From Perlucidibaca aquatica (GTDB lineage: Bacteria; Pseudomonadota; Gammaproteobacteria; Pseudomonadales; Moraxellaceae), in the NCBI RefSeq assembly GCF_001676655.1, contig NZ_LZDB01000002.1, forward strand, positions 1 through 64,000: 64,000 nucleotides of DNA. The letters are read 5' to 3'. Under the pieces are notes generated by a model. It had not been told where the DNA came from. It did no database searches and saw only the letters and a list, made by a program, of their open reading frames with translations. The translations under genes were made by a program, and so were the position numbers. Of the stretch, positions 58,040 through 64,000 are shown one piece after another. How positions within the stretch are numbered: position 1 is the first letter of the stretch; each line of letters starts with the position of its first letter.

Positions 58040-58951
58040 ATGCTCAAGCAACGTACCGTCAGACAAGTCATCCGCGCCAGCGGTGTCGGCCTCCACAGTG
58101 GCGAGAAAGTCTTTCTCGCCCTGAGGCCTGCGCCTGTCGATTCGGGCATCGTGTTTCGCCGCACGGACCTCGAACCGCCAGTCGTTATTCCGGCACAAGC
58201 CTTGCTGGTGCGCGAGACCATGATGTCATCCAATCTGGTGATGGGTGATGTCCGTGTCGGTACCGTTGAACACATCATGTCGGCTCTCGCGGGCCTTGGC
58301 ATCGACAACGCCGTGATCGATGTCAGTGCTCCCGAGATTCCAATTATGGATGGCAGCGCTGGGCCTTTCGTGTTTCTGATTCAAGCCGCCGGAATCGTGG
58401 AACAGGAAGCGCCCAAGCGTTTTGCTCGCATTAAGCGCCGCATAGAAGTTAGAGACGGTGACAAGATTGCCGCCTTCGACCCCTACGATGGCTTCAAAGT
58501 GTCCTTCACCATCGACTTTGATCACCCCGCTTTTCGGGATGAGCATCGCTGGGCCAGCGTCGACTTTTCGACCACCGCCTTTGTCAATGAAGTGAGTCGC
58601 GCCCGTACTTTCGGGTTTCTGCGTGATATTGAATACCTTCGTGCCAATAACCTCGCTCTCGGTGGCAGCATGGACAACGCTATCGTGGTCGATGATCAAG
58701 GTGTCATGAACCAAGATGGCCTGCGTTTTGAGGATGAGTTTGTCCGTCACAAAATGCTGGATGCCATTGGCGATCTGTATTTGTTCGGTATGGGCATTTT
58801 AGGTGCGTACGAAGGCTTTAAGTCTGGTCATGCGCTCAACAACAAACTGCTTCGAGCCCTGTTTGATCATCCCGATGCGTGGGAAGAGGTCACTTTTCCA
58901 GATGAGCGCCTGACCCCGATCAGCTACGTCAAGGCGGATGCGATCCATTAA
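58040..58951 (+). CDS. lpxC: UDP-3-O-acyl-N-acetylglucosamine deacetylase LpxC
   Basis: LpxC is the zinc deacetylase of the first committed step of lipid A synthesis. Length from ATG 58040 is 303 residues, equal to the P. aeruginosa enzyme. Zinc ligands His78 ([10 protein letters not shown]), His237 and Asp241 ([10 protein letters not shown]) and the catalytic His in SGHALNN are at the expected positions. The frame runs back to a TTG at 58031 but the ATG begins the family N-terminus [11 protein letters not shown]. It ends at a bidirectional terminator facing dciA. Confidence 0.98.
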   Translation: MLKQRTVRQVIRASGVGLHSGEKVFLALRPAPVDSGIVFRRTDLEPPVVIPAQALLVRETMMSSNLVMGDVRVGTVEHIMSALAGLGIDNAVIDVSAPEIPIMDGSAGPFVFLIQAAGIVEQEAPKRFARIKRRIEVRDGDKIAAFDPYDGFKVSFTIDFDHPAFRDEHRWASVDFSTTAFVNEVSRARTFGFLRDIEYLRANNLALGGSMDNAIVVDDQGVMNQDGLRFEDEFVRHKMLDAIGDLYLFGMGILGAYEGFKSGHALNNKLLRALFDHPDAWEEVTFPDERLTPISYVKADAIH

Positions 58952-58980
58952 TTGGCGCGTTGAATGCGATTGAAAAGATA

Positions 58981-59008
58981 AAAAACGCGCTTAAATTGCG
59001 CGTTTTTT
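58981..59008. terminator. Bidirectional terminator between lpxC and dciA
   Basis: AAAAACGCGC (58981-58990) and GCGCGTTTTTT (58998-59008) pair across seven bases with A and T runs on both sides, ending lpxC rightward and dciA leftward. Confidence 0.88.
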
Positions 59009-59474
59009 ATTCGTTTGTACCCTTGCGATTCTTATGGGAATAGCTTGCCAAACGACGGAAACCTCCGCTAAGCTCCGAATTCTCCAAGGAATCTGCCATT
59101 TCTTGCAGATGCTTTGCCGCATTTTCACTTAGGGTTGGCAAGGGTTTTGCAGAGGTAGGTGGGCACGGGGACGCTGTTGAAATGAGAATGCGCAAGCGCT
59201 GAACGGAGTTGAATTCAGTGTGTTGCTTCAGTTGTTGCAGCAGGATTTTCTGCAGGTAGCGCAACTGGCTGGCGGTGGTCGCATGATCTGCGCACACGGT
59301 GAGTGTTCCTTCTCGCAGCGAAGTTAACCGGCAAGAAGACCGGATGGATTCATCAACTATTTGTTGCCAAATCATCTCATGGGTTGCGCGCAGGGAGTTC
59401 CCCCGCAGCAATGGCGAAAAGCTGCCGAGCTTGAGTAAGTCTTTAAGTGCGGTCGGTTGTGCTTTTCGATTCAT
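59007..59474 (-). CDS. dciA: DciA-like DUF721 protein (DnaB helicase operator)
   Basis: DciA proteins load or activate the replicative helicase in bacteria that lack DnaC. The 155 residues carry the DUF721 domain (about 10-105), with WQQIVDESIRSSCRLTSLREGTL and LTVCADHATTASQLRYLQKIL as its pattern, and a disordered, serine-rich C-terminal tail. It is leftward, between lpxC and the M23 peptidase; the same gene occurs here in Pseudomonas. The name rests on the family and position. Confidence 0.85.
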   Translation of the reverse strand: MNRKAQPTALKDLLKLGSFSPLLRGNSLRATHEMIWQQIVDESIRSSCRLTSLREGTLTVCADHATTASQLRYLQKILLQQLKQHTEFNSVQRLRILISTASPCPPTSAKPLPTLSENAAKHLQEMADSLENSELSGGFRRLASYSHKNRKGTNE

Positions 59475-59542
59475 GAGTAGTGGTCGCAGATCAAGGCGTT
59501 CAGCATGCGCAAAGTGCGCGCGTTCGCCAAGAGGTATTCGAG

Positions 59543-60415
59543 ATGAACATTATTTTTTTTAACCGCAAGCATAATCGTCCGATTCGCCTGCAGTTAAATC
59601 CTAAAATTATTGGCAGCGCGGCAGCAGGTCTGTTTGTGCTGGCCAGTAGCATCGGCGCGACCGGCTATTGGGCTTACAACAAGCTCACGTCCTCGCCGGT
59701 GGCGCAGCTCAGTGCGGCTGACCTTGCGCAGCAGGAAGAGCTTGCTGCCATGGCGGCACGCATGGCCGATATTCAAGCCCGCATGATGCGTATCGATGCG
59801 TTGGGCGCACACTTGGCTGAGAGTGCCAAAGTGAAAGGCGACGAATTTGATTTTTCTCGCAAGCCGCCGATGGGTGGTCCAGAGCAGCCCATTGAGTTGC
59901 CTGAAACAACAGCCGACGTCGATAAATCTTTATCTTCCTTAGGTACCGCGCTTGAGCTGCGCGAGGCGCAATTGTTAGCGCTCGATAAAGTGCTGCAAAG
60001 CCGTCGTCAGCAGGTCAATCTCAATAACATGCCGGTGCGTGACGCCTACATCAGTTCAAACTTTGGCTATCGTGCGGACCCCATGACGGGTCGTACCGCA
60101 TTCCATGGCGGCATTGATTTCGCCGGGACTGAAGGCAGCGATGTGTACTCAGTAGCGGACGGCGTAGTGACGTATTCTGGCCAACGCACAGGTTATGGCA
60201 ATGTCGTTGAAATCAATCACGGCGATGGCTTGGTGACTCGCTATGCACATGCTCGTGCGGTCGCGGTGAAAGCTGGCGATATGGTCAGCAAAGATCAGCT
60301 GGTGGCCTATATGGGCTCGACGGGTCGATCCACGGGGACGCATTTGCACTATGAAGTGCTGCGTAACGGCAAACAAATTGATCCCACCACGTTTATTCGA
60401 GTCGCAAAACGCTAA
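59543..60415 (+). CDS. M23-family murein DD-endopeptidase-like protein
   Basis: An inner-membrane-anchored periplasmic protein of 290 residues with one N-terminal span (about 24-44), a coiled-coil section (about 60-160) and a LytM/M23 domain. The zinc site is complete, His188 and Asp192 in HGGIDFAG and His267/His269 in HLHYE, so it may be an active peptidoglycan endopeptidase rather than an EnvC-type activator. The frame opens at 59480 on the far side of dciA; ATG 59543 is chosen because MNIIFFNRK leads into the membrane span. It lies before secA as in Pseudomonas. Confidence 0.9.
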   Translation: MNIIFFNRKHNRPIRLQLNPKIIGSAAAGLFVLASSIGATGYWAYNKLTSSPVAQLSAADLAQQEELAAMAARMADIQARMMRIDALGAHLAESAKVKGDEFDFSRKPPMGGPEQPIELPETTADVDKSLSSLGTALELREAQLLALDKVLQSRRQQVNLNNMPVRDAYISSNFGYRADPMTGRTAFHGGIDFAGTEGSDVYSVADGVVTYSGQRTGYGNVVEINHGDGLVTRYAHARAVAVKAGDMVSKDQLVAYMGSTGRSTGTHLHYEVLRNGKQIDPTTFIRVAKR

Positions 60416-60437
60416 ATTTGCCTGTTTTTGCGGTTCT

Positions 60438-60470
60438 AATAGCCCGGCCCTTGTGCCGGGCTATTGCTTT
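60438..60470 (+). terminator. Terminator after the M23 peptidase gene
   Basis: AATAGCCCGGC (60438-60448) pairs with GCCGGGCTATT (60455-60465), an 11-bp stem with a six-base loop, followed by an interrupted T-rich stretch. Confidence 0.6.
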
Positions 60471-60557
60471 CTGCATCTCTCTAGCACGCAACACTTTCCA
60501 GACTAGGGAAAGCAGGTAGAATGTTGCGCTGATTTGCCTATCTTCTGAGTAGTGACC

Positions 60558-63305
60558 ATGTTTTCTCGTTTTGTCAGCGGCTTGTTCGGTACCAAAAATA
60601 ATCGTGAACTAAAGCGTATGCGTCAGATCGTCGAGCGTATTAATGCGCTTGAGGCCACGACCGATGCACTGTCTGATGATGAGCTTCGGGCTAAGACGGC
60701 CTCGTTCAAGCAGCGCTTCCAAGCCGGCGAAAGTCTGGATGCGTTTTTGCCCGAAGCCTTTGCCGTATGTCGTACCGCTGCCCAGCGTGTCTTGGCCATG
60801 CGTCATTACGATGTGCAGATGATTGGCGGTATTACACTGCATGAAGGCCGTATTGCGGAAATGCGTACGGGTGAAGGTAAAACGCTGACGGCAACACTGC
60901 CGGCGTACTTAAACGCCTTGTCTGGTGAGGGCGTGCATGTGGTTACGGTGAACGATTACCTGGCCGCACGTGACGCTGAATGGAACCGTCCGCTGTTTGA
61001 GTTCCTTGGCCTCACCGTGGGTGTGGTGCGCTCGCAGCAGCCGCCAGATGAGAAGCGCGCGGCTTATCGTGCCGACATCACCTATGGCACGAACAACGAG
61101 TTCGGTTTTGATTATCTGCGCGACAACATGGCGTTCCGATTAGAGGATCGTTTTCAACGCGGCCATGCTTATGCATTGATCGACGAAGTCGACTCTATCC
61201 TCATTGATGAAGCACGCACTCCCTTAATTATTTCTGGCGCTAGCGAAGACTCTTCGCGTCTGTATACCCAGATCAATTTGTTAATTCCGCGCCTCACGCG
61301 CCAGGCTCAGGAAGAAACGGTCGATGGCGGTCACTACTGGATTGACGAAAAAGGCCGCCAAGTTGAGTTGACGGAAGCTGGTCATGAGTTTGTTGAGCAA
61401 TGCCTGGTAGAGATGGGGTTGTTGGCGGACGGTGAGAGTCTGTACTCACCTGCTCATTTGAATTTGCTCCACCATGTGCATGCCGCGCTCAAGGCGCATG
61501 TGCTGTTCCAGCGTGATGTGCATTACATCATCACGGGCCGTGACGTAGTGATTGTGGATGAGCACACCGGTCGTACCATGCCGGGTCGTCGCTGGTCCGA
61601 AGGCCTGCATCAAGCCGTGGAAGCCAAAGAAGGCATGCCGATTCAGGCAGAAAACCAAACGCTGGCCACCACCACTTTCCAGAACTTGTTCCGCCTGTAT
61701 CGCAAATTGTCCGGCATGACCGGTACGGCCGATACGGAAGCGCCCGAGTTCCACCAAATTTATGGCTTAGATGTGGTGGTGATTCCAACGCATCGCCCGA
61801 TGGTGCGTGTGGACCATGATGACTTGGTCTACTTAAGCCCAGACGACAAGTACTTGGCGATTGTTAAAGATATTAAAGAATATCGAGAGAAGGGTGCGCC
61901 GATTCTGGTCGGTACTGCGACGATTGAGACCAGTGAATTACTGTCGCGCCAGTTGCAGAAAGAAGGCATTGAACATCGTGTTCTGAACGCCAAGTTCCAC
62001 GAGCAAGAAGCTGAAATTGTGGCCCAGGCGGGCCGTTCCGGTACAGTCACCATCGCGACCAACATGGCCGGCCGTGGTACCGATATTCTGCTCGGCGGTA
62101 ACTGGAAAGCCGAAGCCGCTAAATTAGGCGACGACATTACGCCGGAGCAAACCGAGGCGCTGCGTAAGGCCTGGGAAGAGGATCACGCCCGCGTGATCGC
62201 GGCGGGTGGCTTGCACATTATTGGCTCTGAACGACATGAGTCTCGCCGTATTGATAACCAGCTGCGTGGTCGTGCGGGACGTCAGGGCGATCCGGGTGTG
62301 ACGCGTTTCTATCTGTCGCTAGAAGACGATCTGATGCGTATTTTCGCCAGCGATCGTGTGAAGAGCATGATGCGTTCACTGGGCATGAAGCCGGGCGAAG
62401 CGATTGAACATCCTTGGGTTTCAAAGTCGATCGAAGGCGCGCAGCGCAAAGTAGAAGCGCGCAACTTCGACATCCGCAAAAACTTGCTGAAGTATGACGA
62501 CGTGGCCAACGAACAGCGCCGTGCCATCTATACCCAGCGCGATGACATCCTCAGCACGGGCAGTATTCGTGAAAACGTCACGCTCATTCATGATGACGTG
62601 GTGGACAGCATTATTAATGCCTACATCCCGCCGTTAAGCCTCGATGAGCAGTGGGATATTGCCGGTCTTGAGCAGGCATTACAGACTGACTTTGGCATGA
62701 CCTTCCCCGTGCAGCTCTGGCTCGATGAAGACAGCAAGCTCGATGAAGAAGGCGTGCGTGCGCGTCTGCGTAAAGCGATTTTGCAAGCTTGGTTGGATAA
62801 GCGCGAACGCATGGGCGATGACACGGCTAACCAGCTAGAAAAGCAGGTCATGCTGCAGATTATCGACCGCCATTGGAAAGACCATCTGGCCGCCATGGAC
62901 TACCTGCGCAAGGGTATTCATTTGCGCGGCTATGCCCAGAAGAATCCTGAGCAAGAATATAAGCGCGAAGCCTTCCAGCTCTTCGAACAGCTCATTAACG
63001 CCGTTAAGTTGGAGCTGATTCAAACGCTGGCGCGTCTGCATGTGCCGACAGCGGAAGAAGTTGCTGCCATGGAAGCTCAGCGCGAAGCAGAAGCCAACGC
63101 CATGGCCCTGCACTTTGATCATGCCGATGCCGCTACCGCTGAAGCCGAAATGGCTGCGATTGAGGCCGGTGAGCCACTGCCGACACCCGCCCGTGCTGAA
63201 GAACCGCAAACCTTTGTTCGCGACGGCGCGAAAGTAGGTCGCAACGATCCTTGCCCGTGTGGATCGGGTAAGAAATTCAAACATTGTCACGGTCAGCTGG
63301 CCTAA
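60558..63305 (+). CDS. secA: Protein translocase ATPase SecA
   Basis: SecA drives proteins through SecYEG. The 915 residues have Walker [10 protein letters not shown] (GEGKT at 105-109), Walker [19 protein letters not shown], the second motor domain with [13 protein letters not shown], the helical scaffold, and the C-terminal zinc motif [13 protein letters not shown] that binds SecB and ribosomes. The frame begins at GTG 60552, but ATG 60558 fits the usual [11 protein letters not shown] start. argJ follows by 30 bases. Confidence 0.98.
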   Translation: MFSRFVSGLFGTKNNRELKRMRQIVERINALEATTDALSDDELRAKTASFKQRFQAGESLDAFLPEAFAVCRTAAQRVLAMRHYDVQMIGGITLHEGRIAEMRTGEGKTLTATLPAYLNALSGEGVHVVTVNDYLAARDAEWNRPLFEFLGLTVGVVRSQQPPDEKRAAYRADITYGTNNEFGFDYLRDNMAFRLEDRFQRGHAYALIDEVDSILIDEARTPLIISGASEDSSRLYTQINLLIPRLTRQAQEETVDGGHYWIDEKGRQVELTEAGHEFVEQCLVEMGLLADGESLYSPAHLNLLHHVHAALKAHVLFQRDVHYIITGRDVVIVDEHTGRTMPGRRWSEGLHQAVEAKEGMPIQAENQTLATTTFQNLFRLYRKLSGMTGTADTEAPEFHQIYGLDVVVIPTHRPMVRVDHDDLVYLSPDDKYLAIVKDIKEYREKGAPILVGTATIETSELLSRQLQKEGIEHRVLNAKFHEQEAEIVAQAGRSGTVTIATNMAGRGTDILLGGNWKAEAAKLGDDITPEQTEALRKAWEEDHARVIAAGGLHIIGSERHESRRIDNQLRGRAGRQGDPGVTRFYLSLEDDLMRIFASDRVKSMMRSLGMKPGEAIEHPWVSKSIEGAQRKVEARNFDIRKNLLKYDDVANEQRRAIYTQRDDILSTGSIRENVTLIHDDVVDSIINAYIPPLSLDEQWDIAGLEQALQTDFGMTFPVQLWLDEDSKLDEEGVRARLRKAILQAWLDKRERMGDDTANQLEKQVMLQIIDRHWKDHLAAMDYLRKGIHLRGYAQKNPEQEYKREAFQLFEQLINAVKLELIQTLARLHVPTAEEVAAMEAQREAEANAMALHFDHADAATAEAEMAAIEAGEPLPTPARAEEPQTFVRDGAKVGRNDPCPCGSGKKFKHCHGQLA

Positions 63306-63335
63306 GCCAGCTTAACGCTTAGTAAGGAGTTCGAC

Positions 63336-64000
63336 ATGGCTGTGGGTGATCTGTCGCTACCCGTCATGCTGCCCATCAACGGCGTGCGTATTGGCATTGC
63401 TGAGTCGGGCATACGGTATAAGAATCGTCGCGACCTCGTGGTTTTTGAAATTGCGGAAGGTGCAGCGACGGCGGCTGTGTTTACCACCAACGCCTTTTGT
63501 GCCGCTCCGGTGCATGTGGCCAAAGCGCATCTGCAAGCGGGCTCGCCACGTTACTTAGTGATTAACACAGGCAACGCCAATGCCGGTACCGGCGAGCCCG
63601 GTATGGTGGCTGCTCAGGTGTCTTGCCAAGCATTAGCGGGCTTGACGGGTGTGGCGCCTGAACAGGTACTGCCCTTTTCCACCGGCGTTATTGGCGAGTT
63701 ATTGCCGGTAGCGCGCTTGCAGGCGGGCTTGCCTGCCGCCTTGGCAGCGCTGGATGCGGATAGCTGGACTGCAGCTGCGCACGGCATCATGACCACGGAT
63801 ACGCTGCCGAAAGGTGCCAGCGAGCAATTTACGGTAGACGGTAAGACCTACAAAGTGACGGGCATCTCTAAAGGTGCGGGCATGATTCGTCCGAACATGG
63901 CCACTATGCTGGGCTATGTGGCGACGGACGCTGCGGTAGCGCCGGATGTGCTGCAAGCCTTGTTGCGTGATGTCGTGGAAGGCTCTTTCAATCGCATCAC
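63336..64000 (+). CDS. argJ: Bifunctional ornithine acetyltransferase / N-acetylglutamate synthase, 5' part
   Basis: ArgJ transfers acetyl from N-acetylornithine to glutamate in the cyclic arginine pathway. Only the first 221 codons are in the window; the gene runs off the right edge. The autoprocessing site is visible as NMATML, where Thr190 becomes the N-terminal nucleophile of the beta chain. The alpha-chain motif [12 protein letters not shown] and [12 protein letters not shown] are also intact. AAGGAG precedes ATG 63336. It follows secA, as in Pseudomonas. Confidence 0.95.
   Translation, partial: MAVGDLSLPVMLPINGVRIGIAESGIRYKNRRDLVVFEIAEGAATAAVFTTNAFCAAPVHVAKAHLQAGSPRYLVINTGNANAGTGEPGMVAAQVSCQALAGLTGVAPEQVLPFSTGVIGELLPVARLQAGLPAALAALDADSWTAAAHGIMTTDTLPKGASEQFTVDGKTYKVTGISKGAGMIRPNMATMLGYVATDAAVAPDVLQALLRDVVEGSFNRI

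Overview
The window comes from a gammaproteobacterium of the order Pseudomonadales, most probably a Moraxellaceae-type organism. The 16S rRNA reads like that group. Gene order from the acyl-CoA dehydrogenase (31.7 kb) through zapE-side genes, rplM-rpsI, petABC, sspAB, dolP-diaA-yraN, rsmI, rnpB, the mra/dcw cluster, lpxC, dciA, an M23 peptidase, secA and argJ matches, from memory, a contiguous block of the Pseudomonas aeruginosa chromosome. This is ordinary chromosomal core DNA. I found no prophage, insertion sequence with a transposase, CRISPR array, integron or recognisable defence system.

Layout. 1-5.7 kb: a complete rRNA operon (P1/P2 promoters, boxA, 16S, tRNA-Ile(GAT), tRNA-Ala(TGC), 23S, 5S, terminator). 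5.7-9.3 kb: a DUF1653 protein, nadC, divergent ampD-ampE and a BtuF-like binding protein. 9.4-13.4 kb: aceE-aceF of the pyruvate dehydrogenase complex, with no lpd. 13.4-20.4 kb: fpr, a PhaC-like hydrolase, then a rightward group (tandem GST_N protein, an unrecognised 346-aa protein, YaiL-like, LpxO-like, SrkA kinase, small ribbon-helix-helix-like protein). 20.5-26.2 kb: a Baeyer-Villiger-type monooxygenase, a SYLF protein, a nitroreductase plus saccharopine-dehydrogenase-like pair, a Tim44-like protein and a DnaQ-type exonuclease. 26.3-31.7 kb: a short element with 26-bp perfect inverted ends, acnB, zapG-like, an alpha/beta hydrolase and zapE. 31.7-37.8 kb: acyl-CoA dehydrogenase, rplM-rpsI, tRNA-Gln, the bc1 complex (petABC), sspAB. 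37.8-41.1 kb: dolP, diaA, yraN, rsmI, rnpB. 41.1-59.0 kb: mraZ-rsmH-ftsL-ftsI-murE-murF-mraY-murD-ftsW-murG-murC-ddlB-ftsQ-ftsA-ftsZ-lpxC, largely with overlapping stops and starts. 59.0-64.0 kb: dciA, M23 peptidase, secA and the 5' part of argJ.

How the genes work together. The right half makes and inserts peptidoglycan at the division septum, links it to lipid A synthesis (lpxC) and export (secA), and includes periplasmic and outer-membrane quality factors (M23 peptidase, dolP). AmpD recycles peptidoglycan fragments. AceEF, AcnB, the acyl-CoA dehydrogenase and the bc1 complex supply central and respiratory metabolism.

No clear new multi-gene system is visible. The parts least explained by known biology are: the six-gene group at 15.65-20.4 kb with its unrecognised 346-aa member; the palindromic element at 26.3 kb; an enlarged P12-type arm in RNase P RNA with competing pairings; and the loss of lpoA from its usual place between yraN and rsmI.
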